This document shows positions 1 to 8,548 of a stretch of DNA of 64,000 bases, piece by piece. The position numbers and the translations under genes were made by a program. Numbering within the stretch: position 1 is the first letter of the stretch; each line of letters starts with the position of its first letter. Location of the stretch: NCBI GenBank assembly GCA_020636495.1, contig JACJXQ010000008.1:3100001-3164000 (forward strand), in the 5' to 3' direction. The notes beneath the pieces are model-generated. The model ran no database searches. It was given only the letters and a program-made list of their open reading frames with translations, and had not been told where the DNA came from. This DNA comes from Chitinophagales bacterium. GTDB lineage: Bacteria; Bacteroidota; Bacteroidia; Chitinophagales; Chitinophagaceae.

Positions 1-27
1 CAGTACGATCTTGTCCTTTGTATCCAT
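1..27 (-). CDS. Start of a gene running off the left edge, possibly a TetR-family regulator
   Basis: Read on the minus strand, the first 27 bases give an ATG followed by eight open codons (MDTKDKIVL) that continue past the window edge. TetR-family regulators often begin with a very similar stretch (M-x-T-K-x-K-I), so a TetR regulator is a reasonable guess, but nine residues cannot prove a family. The upstream side carries two direct copies of TTGCCGGCAT, which would suit autoregulation. Confidence 0.3.
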
Positions 28-398
28 AGCTTTAAGAAGCCGGGCTTTATGGTATCTCTTTGCCGGCATCTGCTCTAGTTTATTGCCGGCATTCTCTAAA
101 TATGTATCAGGAGCAAGTAACAAATATCCTTATACTTAGGGGTAAGATGTATATGCCAATAACATCCCGGTAACTATATATTAACCACCCGATAACAAAT
201 GCAATATATCTGGCATAAAAAGAGGCTTCTGATCAAAATTCTTATCAGCCGTACAACATCAATATATATATTGTCGCCTCATTTACAATAACTTGCCATT
301 AACACACATATTTGCTACGAAAACGTATTTTTATGACCTAAATGGCGAAATACCAGGTAGCCATTTTTCCCTGTTTTGATGAAAAAGTAAAACACACA
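28..398. other. Intergenic region, about 370 bp, with a TTGCCGGCAT direct repeat
   Basis: No convincing coding region is seen here. Two exact copies of TTGCCGGCAT lie at 60-69 and 83-92, 23 bp apart, each containing the palindrome GCCGGC. They sit 33-65 bp upstream of the putative minus-strand start at 27. A 14-bp AT palindrome (CAATATATATATTG) lies at 260-273. The rest is AT-rich and should hold the promoters of the two divergent flanking genes. Confidence 0.5.
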
Positions 399-623
399 AT
401 GAATAAGGGTACTACTATTTGCGCTTCAGCATTGTTATTGGTTATTCTATCGTCTTCCTGCAAAAGGAAGCACGAGTGCTTTTGCACGATAGTAGGCCAG
501 GGCACCAATACCACACTGACACGGGAATTCGTAGGCTACTCAAAAAGTGAGGCCCTGAAGCTTTGTAAAGCAGAAGAGTTTGGTTCCAGCGCTTCTATTG
601 AGATAAAATGTACATTGAGGTAA
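399..623 (+). CDS. Small Cys-rich lipoprotein
   Basis: This 74-residue protein starts at the ATG at 399; an upstream ATG at 342 would put non-hydrophobic residues before the signal. MNKGTTICASALLLVILSSSC is a lipoprotein signal peptide with lipobox SSSC. The mature part has a fixed cysteine pattern: lipidated Cys, a C-x-C pair 6-8 residues later, one Cys mid-protein and one near the C-terminus. The protein at 12744-12959 has the same pattern and similar flanking residues (KSxA...CK, IKC/VKC near the end), so the two are paralogues. Function is unknown. Two disulfides in an outer-membrane-anchored periplasmic or surface domain are plausible. It converges with the next gene, 15 bp apart. Confidence 0.7.
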   Translation: MNKGTTICASALLLVILSSSCKRKHECFCTIVGQGTNTTLTREFVGYSKSEALKLCKAEEFGSSASIEIKCTLR

Positions 624-638
624 TACCCAAAATCACAC

Positions 639-923
639 TTATTCATTAATAGAAAACTTCTCGACATTTCCGTCAGGTTTTGCTCCGATGTCTATTTTAC
701 TGGCCAGTGCTTGTTGTACAAACAAATCATAATCTTTGTCAGCTAATGTCTGGCTCAACATGACCATGTCAAAACTTACAGGTATACTAAAGCCTTTATG
801 CAAAGTGTACATAAACCGGTTACGATGCGCTAATGGCACGGCTGGCAATATATGTTTCCACTTTACAGCTTCCTCTCCGGCTAATTCAATTATAGTCTCT
901 TGAAATCGCTCGTAATGTAACAT
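639..923 (-). CDS. Hypothetical protein, 94 aa
   Basis: The product is a soluble, charged protein without signal peptide or membrane segment, and no family was recognised. The ATG at 923 is followed by a mixed, non-repetitive, amphipathic sequence (MLHYERFQETIIELAGEEAV at the start). It is convergent with the lipoprotein gene at 399-623. The upstream side holds an array of 11-bp repeats (967-999), but those lie in the orientation of the plus-strand gene. Confidence 0.55.
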   Translation of the reverse strand: MLHYERFQETIIELAGEEAVKWKHILPAVPLAHRNRFMYTLHKGFSIPVSFDMVMLSQTLADKDYDLFVQQALASKIDIGAKPDGNVEKFSINE

Positions 924-966
924 AAAAAAAATGCAAATGTTAAACTACGACTCCACATACATGAAG

Positions 967-999
967 GTTGTTAATGAGTTGTTAACGAGATGTTAGCGA
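967..999 (+). promoter_or_regulatory. Array of three 11-bp direct repeats (GTTGTTAACGA-like)
   Basis: Three consecutive 11-mers fit one consensus: GTTGTTAATGA (967-977), GTTGTTAACGA (978-988) and GATGTTAGCGA (989-999). The period is exactly one helical turn. The same unit is arrayed at 45216-45259 and 48939-48982. Head-to-tail TTAAC-type repeats with an 11-bp period are the classical binding geometry of PhoB/OmpR-family regulators; that assignment is an inference. Which flanking gene it controls (923 minus or 1136 plus) is not clear. Confidence 0.5.
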
Positions 1000-1099
1000 C
1001 AAAAAACAGATACAGGAAACTGCAAATATTACATTACTCATAAATGTAGATTTTAGCACTATATAATTGGCTATCCAGGGTCATTAAGGCACAATTTCT

Positions 1100-1107
1100 T
1101 ATCTTTA
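1100..1107 (+). promoter_or_regulatory. Probable -7 promoter element (TATCTTTA)
   Basis: TATCTTTA matches the Bacteroidetes -7 consensus TAnnTTTG at seven of eight positions, counting the two free ones. It lies about 30 bp before the ATG at 1136. The same octamer lies at an almost identical distance before the T9SS gene at 2776. No clear -33 TTTG box is seen. Confidence 0.4.
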
Positions 1108-1135
1108 TATGTTTACGATACAGAAAAAACAACTA

Positions 1136-2644
1136 ATGAAATATAAATTAACAATACTTGCAATATATTCGACTTTTCTCGCTTCTGCTCAAATGCAACC
1201 TGGTTTCAAAGATTTTGATGTTGCGCAAGGGCTATCCAGTTCTACACCATTATATCTTAATAGCCTGAACGGCACTCTTTATTTTTATGCTGCCAACGGC
1301 AGCAATGGTAGGGAGCCTTATTTTGTACAGGGTGCCGGCAAACCTGTAATGATCGATGATGTGAATAGTGGCATAAAAAATGCGATCAGCACAAATTACA
1401 TGAACCCTTCAGCTTATATGAATGGCAAATACTATTTTACTGCTGATAATGGCTCAACAGGTGAAGAAATGTATGTCTACGACGGTAATAATTCTCCCAA
1501 AGTTGTTTTTGACCCTGACTTTGGGCCAGACAGTTCGCAACCCGACAACTATGTTGTATTTAATGGCAACCTCTATTATACTGCCACTACCTCAGCCAAT
1601 GGTTCGGAACTTTATGTATATGATGGTACTAATACACCAACAAGGATAACGGATATTAATTCAGGCCCTGACAGTAGCGTCTATGGTCCTGTTATTGCTT
1701 ATTCAAACAAGATCATATTTGTGGCAAATACTGCCGCTAATGGGTCCGAATTATGGGAATATAATCCCACTACATCACAGACCTCAATTATTGCTGATAT
1801 TGATACCGGCAAAACCTCTTCAAACCCCGCAAATTTTCAAGTGCTGAATAACAAACTATACTTCAGTGCCACAACAGTTCAGTATGGCAGAGAGTTGTAT
1901 ATGTATGATGGAAGTAATATGCCTCAAAGACTTACAGATATTAATACCTCAGCCTTCAGTAGCCTCAGTGTCGTTTCTCGTAATGCTTTCGCCTTTTTCA
2001 ACAACCTTATATACTTTGGTGCAAGGGATACAAGTGGAGAAAGCCATATATGGTCATACGACCCTTCAAACAGCAATGTAAAACTTGCACATAAGATAAA
2101 CCCTAACGGTGATGCTAACCCCCGTGAATTTGTTGTGTATAATAATCGCCTATTTTTCACAGTAAATGATGGTGCAAACGGATATGAGCTGTATGCATAC
2201 GACGGCACAAACACGCCTGCTATTATCGGAGATCTGTGTCCGGGGCCAAACAGCAGCCTGCCAACAGGACTGACACCGATTGGTGATGAGCTTTATTTTT
2301 CGGCCAATAACTGCGACAATAGCGGTGTAGACCTCTTCTCATACAACTACAAAAGGGTAGGCATAAGGAATGTACTTTTTGATGCTGATGTGAACATATA
2401 TCCAAACCCCGTTGTTAAAAACCTGAATATTGATATGGAGCTCAAAAGAGATGAGCAACTCCGGTTACGTGTGACTGATGTGAATGGTAAAAACATTTAT
2501 GACACCGGTTTGTTGTCCTACAAAGCGGGCAAAAACAAAACTGATATTCCGATGCGTAATTTACCACCGGGTGATTACATCTATTTTATAAGCAATCAGC
2601 AAGGCACAACCTATCTCACAGGTAAAATAGTTAAACGAGAATAG
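1136..2644 (+). CDS. T9SS-secreted ELWxxDGT-type repeat protein
   Basis: I chose the ATG at 1136 over 1109 because it starts directly with a signal peptide (MKYKLTILAIYSTFLASAQ). The mature protein is built of about eight repeats of 45-48 residues, each ending in a motif such as GSELYVYDGTNTP, GRELYMYDG or YELYAYDG. These resemble ELWxxDGT beta-propeller-like repeats of surface proteins. The C-terminal 80 residues, starting near VNIYPNPV, form a T9SS type A sorting domain. The product is therefore expected outside the outer membrane, either released or anchored to the surface. Ligand and role are unknown. It is the first of three successive T9SS cargo genes on this strand, each apparently with its own promoter. 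Confidence 0.85.
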   Translation: MKYKLTILAIYSTFLASAQMQPGFKDFDVAQGLSSSTPLYLNSLNGTLYFYAANGSNGREPYFVQGAGKPVMIDDVNSGIKNAISTNYMNPSAYMNGKYYFTADNGSTGEEMYVYDGNNSPKVVFDPDFGPDSSQPDNYVVFNGNLYYTATTSANGSELYVYDGTNTPTRITDINSGPDSSVYGPVIAYSNKIIFVANTAANGSELWEYNPTTSQTSIIADIDTGKTSSNPANFQVLNNKLYFSATTVQYGRELYMYDGSNMPQRLTDINTSAFSSLSVVSRNAFAFFNNLIYFGARDTSGESHIWSYDPSNSNVKLAHKINPNGDANPREFVVYNNRLFFTVNDGANGYELYAYDGTNTPAIIGDLCPGPNSSLPTGLTPIGDELYFSANNCDNSGVDLFSYNYKRVGIRNVLFDADVNIYPNPVVKNLNIDMELKRDEQLRLRVTDVNGKNIYDTGLLSYKAGKNKTDIPMRNLPPGDYIYFISNQQGTTYLTGKIVKRE

Positions 2645-2732
2645 CTGCATGTATTTGCTTATTCAATATTGAATTTTACTAGTATAACAATTCGACCAAT
2701 ACGATAACGAAAAGCACTTAACACAAAATCTA

Positions 2733-2740
2733 TATCTTTA
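2733..2740 (+). promoter_or_regulatory. Probable -7 promoter element (TATCTTTA)
   Basis: TATCTTTA lies 36 bp before the ATG at 2776 and is the same octamer as at 1100-1107. It fits the Bacteroidetes TAnnTTTG element with one mismatch. Confidence 0.4.
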
Positions 2741-2775
2741 TTAGTATATAAAATCAACAAAAATATCTCAAGCTC

Positions 2776-4551
2776 ATGAACCACATGTTTACACTTCTGC
2801 GATCCGGACTCTTACTTTGTGCATTTGTACTTGCACAAAAGTATGCAACCGCGGTAACTTATACAGCTATTGCCAATGGGAATTATAACAGTGCTGCTAC
2901 ATGGCAGGGAGGTATTGCACCTTCTTACGGGCTTGTCAATGATGCGATAGTAATACCCCCTGGTATCAAAGTAACAGCAGGTGCAAATATTTCTATTACA
3001 GGCGTTACTGGAAGTATTACTATCAATGGCGACCTGGTTGCGACAAACTATGCACTGCATGTTTCTGACGCAGCCATGCTGGGTAACGGCTCTATAATTG
3101 TGGATAGTTTTTCAGGATCATTTCCCGGACAATTTGACTTTAATGGCACTATGAGTACTAACAAACTTGAAATTGATTTTATGATGATAATGGGCAATCC
3201 TACTATTGATGTGGCCCAGGTGTTCTATGTATCCAAAAGCCTGAATCTGAACAATGGGAAGATAAACCTGACAAACGGTACGGTAATGAAAATAAGTGGC
3301 ATACAGGGCAATACTGTACCTGCTTATTTAACCGTTGGTGGTGCAGGTGTATTGGGTCTGTTAGCCCCTTACAGTGTTGAATATGTTGGCGGCAGTATTG
3401 AATCAGGAGTCGAATTGAACGGACCTGGCTTAAAAAATGTCACAGTTGATGTTGGTACCGGCGAAGAAGTAAAGCTAATGGGGAATGCCAAACTACAGGG
3501 TGGCACTCTTAAACTTACTTCAGGAACATTCAATCTTAATAATCATAACCTGGAATTCAGCGCATCCGGGGACCTTGACCCTTCAGGATCCGGTGAAATA
3601 AAAGGAGGTTCCAGCTCTGATATAACAGTTAGCTCCGGTTCTGCTATCACCGGTGAACTGAAATTCACTACCGGGTCAAACCTGGTACGAAAGTTCATTA
3701 TTAATACAAATGGTTCAGTCAAGCTAGGTAGCGATCTCCGAATTACTACCATGGTCGACTTTCAATCAGGAAAGATCGACGTGCAAAATCACAAACTCTC
3801 ATTAATTACGGGCGCTACTATAAACGGTGCTGGCAGTGGAAGTTATGTCATTACAGGTAACGGGGGTAAACTGGCAGATGATGTTGGTTCTGGTGACACA
3901 GTAACTTATCATGTCGGTACCCAAACAACATATGCTCCATGTATAATTACATCAAGAAGCAATACCGTATACAACGGATTAACAGTAGGAGTAAATGATG
4001 GCGTAAAGAATACCGGCTCTACCGGTAACATCATTTCAAATGTTCAGCCATTAGTAAATGCCACATGGTTTTTAGAGAACGGAACAGCTACAACCATAGA
4101 TGTAGATGTTGAATTAATGTGGAACGCCGGTATGGAAGTTAATTCTTTTGACAGAACAAAGTCATACATAACTCAACTGACTGGTGCTATGTGGGATAAA
4201 CAGGCAGGCAAAGCAGCCACGACAAGCGGAAACATGTATGCTATGAAAAGAGAAAACGTCCACTCATTTACACCAATGGCCGTTTTCGACAATACCACAG
4301 TGTATGTAAATAACATAACAGGTAATAATTCTGTGCAACTATACCCTAATCCTGCAAGCAATATTTTGTTTGTAAGGTCAAACTCTGCTGCTGATATTGC
4401 CATATATAACACTTCAGGCAGATTAATGCTATCTCAAAAATTAGATCATTCTAATAATGGCATTGACATTACAGCTTTACCACAGGGCATTTATTACCTG
4501 CGCATTATTGGCCAAGAACTTAATGCAACCGGTAAATTCCTCAAAAATTAA
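2776..4551 (+). CDS. T9SS-secreted G8-like beta-helix surface protein
   Basis: This 591-residue protein has an N-terminal signal peptide (hydrophobic LLRSGLLLCAFVLA). It is followed by a G8-like opening with the pattern ATWQGGIAPS...NDAIVIPPGIKVT, and then a long run of short Gly/Ser/Thr/Asn-rich beta repeats. It closes with a T9SS sorting domain beginning at LYPNPASNILFV. The next gene encodes a full-length paralogue; shared landmarks are the G8-like start, a YHVG/YPVGH segment, an AxWFLENGT/ATWIITQQS segment, WxAGxEVNSFDR and the C-terminal domain. A secreted, possibly carbohydrate-binding or adhesive beta-solenoid is likely. No catalytic motif is seen. An alternative start is the second Met at 2785. 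Confidence 0.85.
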   Translation: MNHMFTLLRSGLLLCAFVLAQKYATAVTYTAIANGNYNSAATWQGGIAPSYGLVNDAIVIPPGIKVTAGANISITGVTGSITINGDLVATNYALHVSDAAMLGNGSIIVDSFSGSFPGQFDFNGTMSTNKLEIDFMMIMGNPTIDVAQVFYVSKSLNLNNGKINLTNGTVMKISGIQGNTVPAYLTVGGAGVLGLLAPYSVEYVGGSIESGVELNGPGLKNVTVDVGTGEEVKLMGNAKLQGGTLKLTSGTFNLNNHNLEFSASGDLDPSGSGEIKGGSSSDITVSSGSAITGELKFTTGSNLVRKFIINTNGSVKLGSDLRITTMVDFQSGKIDVQNHKLSLITGATINGAGSGSYVITGNGGKLADDVGSGDTVTYHVGTQTTYAPCIITSRSNTVYNGLTVGVNDGVKNTGSTGNIISNVQPLVNATWFLENGTATTIDVDVELMWNAGMEVNSFDRTKSYITQLTGAMWDKQAGKAATTSGNMYAMKRENVHSFTPMAVFDNTTVYVNNITGNNSVQLYPNPASNILFVRSNSAADIAIYNTSGRLMLSQKLDHSNNGIDITALPQGIYYLRIIGQELNATGKFLKN

Positions 4552-4600
4552 AAAACTCTTTATAAAGGGAATAAAGCCAGTATTTATAACAATAATTTAC

Positions 4601-4608
4601 TATATTTA
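4601..4608 (+). promoter_or_regulatory. Probable -7 promoter element (TATATTTA)
   Basis: TATATTTA lies 27-34 bp before the ATG at 4635 and fits TAnnTTTG with one mismatch. It suggests that the second paralogue has its own promoter in the 83-bp gap. Confidence 0.35.
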
Positions 4609-4634
4609 TTTTCTTATCTAAAATGTGAACGATT

Positions 4635-6431
4635 ATGAAACTGATCTCTACAAAAATATTATCCTGTGCTGCAGTACTTTGCCTGGCTTCCACGTCAGCC
4701 AATGCGTTACAATACACTGCAACAGCGTCCGGTAATTTCAGCAGCACCAGCGTATGGTTAGGTGGAGTTGTACCCCCCAACCCATTATTAGGTGCAAACG
4801 ACATTATTATCAATTCAGGTGTAACAATAACACTTGATCGCGACCTGACGCTAAGTAATACTAACTCGTTACTTCAGATGAAAGGTACGGCAAAGATCAT
4901 CTCTACATCAAAGAATTACCTTTCAGTAAAGAACGGCTTCTTTTTAGGTGATCTGGGTTGCTCTATAGATGTAGATAGTGTATTCGTTGATTCGAATCCA
5001 CAAATACAGTTTTATGGAAGTATTACTGCAAACACACTTGCCTTGTCCGGTGCTCCATTTTCATTGAATGTCACCTTAAACGTTAACAAAACGTTGCGCC
5101 TTACAGGCACTATGGCTTCACAGTTAACTTTGGGAACAATGACATTGTCAACTGGCACACCACGTCCGGTTATTGTTTTCGATGGTGGAGAACTCACTGT
5201 AGGCAGCAGTGCGACATTTAATCTCACCAATCCATACAATGTGCGTTATGAGAACACCGGTAAGCAGATAGGCACAGGATGGGAACTGTTGGGAGCTGGT
5301 TGTACAGACCTGGACGTTGCCGTAGGCAGTAGCAACAGCACCAGCCTTTACGCCGATCTTAACGTGAAAGGTGCTCTGAAACTTACATCCGGTACCTTGA
5401 CTATGAATTCATTCAATATCAACCTGGGGGCGAATGGAACAATTGACGCTGCTGGCGGCTCGGGTACAATTTCAAGCAACGGTGGATCTGATATTAAGAT
5501 ATCATCCACGGCAGGAACGATAGGCTCTATACGCTTTGATGCACTCAACAATATCATCGATAACTTTACAATGAATACGGGAGCCGGTGGCGGAATTATC
5601 GAATTACTGACAGACATGTCTGTAGCCACAAAACTGGACCTTCAGGATGGCAAAATAAATGTTAAAGGAAATAACCTGATCATCTCGCCAACCGCAACAA
5701 TTTCAGGCGGATCTTCTAACAGCTATATCATTACAGAACAAGGCGGTGCCTTAAGGCAGGATATAGCAGGTAATGCAATTGCTAACTATCCAGTCGGCCA
5801 TATGAATGCCTACACACCTATTTCTATCGAAAGTAAGAATGGTACTCAATACACCGAAATGGGCGTTAATGTATCACAAGGCGTAAAAGCACACGCCACC
5901 ATGGGCGCTGACCTGGCTGCTTCGCAGCCTGTTGTAGACGCAACATGGATTATCACACAACAATCTACTACAAACCTGGACTATGCAATTGAGTTGAAAT
6001 GGCAGGCAGGTTCTGAAGTAAACAGTTTTGACCGTGGCAATTCATTTGTAACGATGTATAATACCGATGACTGGGAAAAAACTACACCTACTGCAGCATC
6101 TACCACAGGCAGTATGTACAGCCAGAAGAAAGATGGAATAACATCATTAGGTAGTTTTGCTGTTTTTGATCAGAACACTGTTAATGTAAAAGATTTTATT
6201 TCCGGCAACATTGTTAATCTTTACCCTAATCCTGCAAAAAACAGCCTTCGGTTAGACTTGCAAACCGAAACAACTGCTACAATATATAATTTATCAGGAC
6301 AGGCTGTAAACACCAGCTTGCTGAACAATGCTAGCAATATCATAGACATCACTGATTTACCTTCAGGTATGTATATTATACATCTGGCCAGCGAAAACGT
6401 AAATGGAACGGGAAGATTTGTAAAACAATAG
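4635..6431 (+). CDS. T9SS-secreted G8-like beta-helix surface protein, paralogue of the preceding gene
   Basis: The 598-residue product has a signal peptide (MKLISTKILSCAAVLCLAST...ANA), a G8-like N-terminal segment (SVWLGGVVPPNPLLGANDII), repetitive Gly/Thr/Ser-rich beta-solenoid sequence, and a T9SS sorting domain starting at LYPNPAKNSLRL. It matches the upstream neighbour over its whole length, including WQAGSEVNSFDR, so the pair arose by tandem duplication followed by strong divergence. It is likely a surface or secreted protein of related but unknown ligand specificity. A strong terminator follows at 6451. Confidence 0.85.
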   Translation: MKLISTKILSCAAVLCLASTSANALQYTATASGNFSSTSVWLGGVVPPNPLLGANDIIINSGVTITLDRDLTLSNTNSLLQMKGTAKIISTSKNYLSVKNGFFLGDLGCSIDVDSVFVDSNPQIQFYGSITANTLALSGAPFSLNVTLNVNKTLRLTGTMASQLTLGTMTLSTGTPRPVIVFDGGELTVGSSATFNLTNPYNVRYENTGKQIGTGWELLGAGCTDLDVAVGSSNSTSLYADLNVKGALKLTSGTLTMNSFNINLGANGTIDAAGGSGTISSNGGSDIKISSTAGTIGSIRFDALNNIIDNFTMNTGAGGGIIELLTDMSVATKLDLQDGKINVKGNNLIISPTATISGGSSNSYIITEQGGALRQDIAGNAIANYPVGHMNAYTPISIESKNGTQYTEMGVNVSQGVKAHATMGADLAASQPVVDATWIITQQSTTNLDYAIELKWQAGSEVNSFDRGNSFVTMYNTDDWEKTTPTAASTTGSMYSQKKDGITSLGSFAVFDQNTVNVKDFISGNIVNLYPNPAKNSLRLDLQTETTATIYNLSGQAVNTSLLNNASNIIDITDLPSGMYIIHLASENVNGTGRFVKQ

Positions 6432-6450
6432 TTTCATACTATTATGCCAA

Positions 6451-6482
6451 TTTTAAAAGCGCCCATTGAGGCGCTTTTAAAA
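6451..6482 (+). terminator. Intrinsic terminator
   Basis: The 13-bp perfect stem TTTTAAAAGCGCC (6451-6463) and its complement (6470-6482) enclose a 6-nt loop. The A/T-rich flanks supply a T-run on either strand. It ends the gene at 4635-6431. Confidence 0.8.
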
Positions 6483-6525
6483 TTGAAAAATCATTAAATT
6501 AGCTTTAATAAAACCGACACTCTGA

Positions 6526-6945
6526 ATGAAACACTTTGGATATACATCATTCACCCTTACTAGCGTTTTTATACTAGGGGTTATCTCCATACGTTTCTTT
6601 GTACCCGAATTAGATTATCTCAATTTCCCGCTTACACTCTCAGCGATGATTGTAGCCTGGCAAACGTTCAATATGCCACTTATAAAGATCAATACCGAGC
6701 GCATAAGTATATTTACACTAAACCCTTTTAGCAGAAACATAAATGTGCATTTTGCAGATGTCAGCAAGATCATTGTAGATCTGGACCATACTATGCGTGT
6801 TGTCTTTCAGATGAAAGACGGAACATACCGATCCATTAACACATCTAGATATAGTTACGACATGAAACCGTTTTATTATGAGTTAACTAAATCAGGTGTA
6901 GATATTGTTTCAGAAGGTGCTGACACTATTGATTGGGTAAGATAA
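6526..6945 (+). CDS. Small membrane protein with a PH-like soluble domain
   Basis: The 139-residue protein has two hydrophobic segments near the N-terminus (about residues 8-26 and 35-50). A soluble beta-rich domain follows, containing ISIFTLNPFSRNINVHFADV and VVFQMKDGTYRSI. Two transmembrane helices followed by a beta-rich domain resemble bacterial PH-like (bPH2) membrane proteins, but I could not confirm the family. It is preceded by a TAGCTTTA element at 6500-6507. It converges with the next gene, with only 4 bp between the stop codons. Confidence 0.65.
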   Translation: MKHFGYTSFTLTSVFILGVISIRFFVPELDYLNFPLTLSAMIVAWQTFNMPLIKINTERISIFTLNPFSRNINVHFADVSKIIVDLDHTMRVVFQMKDGTYRSINTSRYSYDMKPFYYELTKSGVDIVSEGADTIDWVR

Positions 6946-6949
6946 CGGA

Positions 6950-7369
6950 TCATATACCCATGCTCCTCACTTCATCACGTAGATTTTTCAGCCAATACAT
7001 ATCAAACTTGTTATTCCCTTTACTGAATTTCCCTTTTGGTTGACCTACGGCGTAGGCTATTGGCAGGGGGATAGTTTTGCTTCCGGATACTTTTTTTTCA
7101 AAGAACGACATTGTATTTTCCAGATCATACTGTGCCGGAGATTCAACCGTAAGGTCTATATGCATAAACCATGCTGCAAACTGTCTACGATATTCTCGCT
7201 CAGCCTCGATGACTCTTCCGGTAAGTGAAAGCCACCGATTGAATACTGTCATCCAATCAGAAAGTTGTTGCTTATTGAGTCTTCCCGTAGTTATATACGG
7301 GAAGACAAATTTTTGGTTGTCAGCCAAAGCCCTGTCTCGTAGTATTTCATTTCTCCTTTCTTGTTCCAT
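6950..7369 (-). CDS. Hypothetical protein, 139 aa
   Basis: The product is soluble and highly charged, without signal peptide. The N-terminal half is helical (MEQERRNEILRDRAL, then a WxxxFNRWLSLTGRVIEAE segment), and the C-terminus is rich in Lys/Asn. No family was recognised. It is divergent from the membrane gene at 7577 over a 207-bp gap that has two GTAC-containing half-sites: TTTTGTACAG near 7387-7396 and TTTTGTACTT near 7551-7560. These partly match the TTTGTACAAA operator seen at 10286 and 41922, so weak co-regulation is possible but unproven. Confidence 0.6.
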   Translation of the reverse strand: MEQERRNEILRDRALADNQKFVFPYITTGRLNKQQLSDWMTVFNRWLSLTGRVIEAEREYRRQFAAWFMHIDLTVESPAQYDLENTMSFFEKKVSGSKTIPLPIAYAVGQPKGKFSKGNNKFDMYWLKNLRDEVRSMGI

Positions 7370-7576
7370 AACTTACATTTTATTTTTTGTACAGACTGGC
7401 ACCATATATTAAGACGGTATTTTGTTGTGTTTTGTTGCGAAAAAAGCGTTAATGTGTTTCATCTATTGTCAAATGATTATCATAAACAACCTTTTCACCA
7501 ATTTCAATTAAATAATAATTCCTGTTCGTCAAGTTTGGTATCGTTTTTGTTTTGTACTTAACAAAGAGATTTTGTT

Positions 7577-7999
7577 ATGAGTATGATGAGTATGGCGATA
7601 GGGGTTTTGTTTTATGTGGTTTTGGCTTTTGTATTTATCGTCAGTTTTACATCCATCTGCTACGAGCTCTCACCTTATAGCCGGCGAGACGCAACAGTCT
7701 CATTGCCTGAGTGGGAGCGCAAAACTCTTTATAGTATAGCCGGTTATCCCCCTCTTTCTATCCTGCTGCTGATTATTATGGCATTTATGTTGCCGGGATG
7801 GAAGGACGCGTCAACGCTTCACCTATTGGTATGGTTTTGTACCGGACATGTGCTGATAAGCGTACTAGGAGCTGCCGGAGCCTGGTACCTGCGAAGGCGC
7901 AATTCGAAGAACACCTTGTATTTTGTCACCGACCTTCTGGCAGGATGTATCTATGCCGGCTGCCTGATAGGGTTGTTCTTCTTTGTATATAAACAATAA
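7577..7999 (+). CDS. Four-helix integral membrane protein (tandem paralogue 1)
   Basis: The 140-residue protein is almost entirely hydrophobic, with four predicted transmembrane segments (about residues 5-28, 52-72, 82-104 and 115-137). A short polar loop after the first helix reads CYELSPYSRRDATVSLPEWE. The next gene encodes a protein of the same topology, with a matching loop (LVNRLSPFKAMKGEPTPAQK) and a similar fourth helix, so the two are divergent tandem paralogues. No known family was recognised; a small inner-membrane sensor or partner protein is possible. An ATG at 7586 could also serve as start. Confidence 0.7.
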   Translation: MSMMSMAIGVLFYVVLAFVFIVSFTSICYELSPYSRRDATVSLPEWERKTLYSIAGYPPLSILLLIIMAFMLPGWKDASTLHLLVWFCTGHVLISVLGAAGAWYLRRRNSKNTLYFVTDLLAGCIYAGCLIGLFFFVYKQ

Positions 8000-8022
8000 G
8001 GCTTATTTTTACCCTAAAAGTC

Positions 8023-8409
8023 ATGGGTAAGCTTATTCTCATTGTCATATTCGCCAGCATTATTACTGCGGGCTTATACAACTTGGTGAACCGGTTATCG
8101 CCGTTCAAAGCTATGAAAGGAGAACCTACTCCGGCACAAAAGCTACTCTACTATTTCATCGTATTATATGTGCCTGTACAACTCTTCATCCTGCTTATTG
8201 CCGGTAAATACATGCCCATTGCCAACCTGAAAGACCATACTATAATAACGACCATCTTTTCCCTGGGCCATGCCCTTCTATCTATAATGGGTATGGTGGT
8301 CAGCAAATACTTCTATGCACGTAATAAAGCAGCTCTTTTTCTGTTAGTGTTGAACGCATCAACTGCCATATTTTATTTTATGGCCACTTTCATTTTTATC
8401 ACACATTAG
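8023..8409 (+). CDS. Four-helix integral membrane protein (tandem paralogue 2)
   Basis: The 128-residue product has four hydrophobic helices (about residues 2-22, 42-62, 77-97 and 102-125) and a polar loop RLSPFKAMKGEPTPAQK after the first. The layout matches the preceding gene, only 23 bp upstream, so the two are probably co-transcribed and derive from a duplication. Function is unknown. Confidence 0.7.
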   Translation: MGKLILIVIFASIITAGLYNLVNRLSPFKAMKGEPTPAQKLLYYFIVLYVPVQLFILLIAGKYMPIANLKDHTIITTIFSLGHALLSIMGMVVSKYFYARNKAALFLLVLNASTAIFYFMATFIFITH

Positions 8410-8464
8410 CGATGGCATTAAACTACTCGCTGTACTCATAACATGTCAAAGAACTTCACTTAGT

Positions 8465-8530
8465 TTTTCATGGTGAGGGCATAGGTAGTTTAGCATGTCT
8501 TAAATTTTCATGGTGAGGGTACAGGTAACT
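8465..8530. repeat. Two 26-bp direct repeats with a 40-bp period
   Basis: TTTTCATGGTGAGGGCATAGGTAGTT (two 13-base halves) at 8465-8490 recurs at 8505-8530 with only a few differences; the shared core is TTTTCATGGTGAGGG. The pair lies in the 139-bp gap between two convergent genes and does not form a hairpin. It may be a small tandem duplication or a paired protein-binding site. Confidence 0.6.
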
Positions 8531-8548
8531 TTTACTAACCCTTATCTT

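Noticed and set aside
260..273. 14-bp AT palindrome in the first intergenic region
   Set aside because: It is a simple alternating AT run that is expected by chance in AT-rich DNA.
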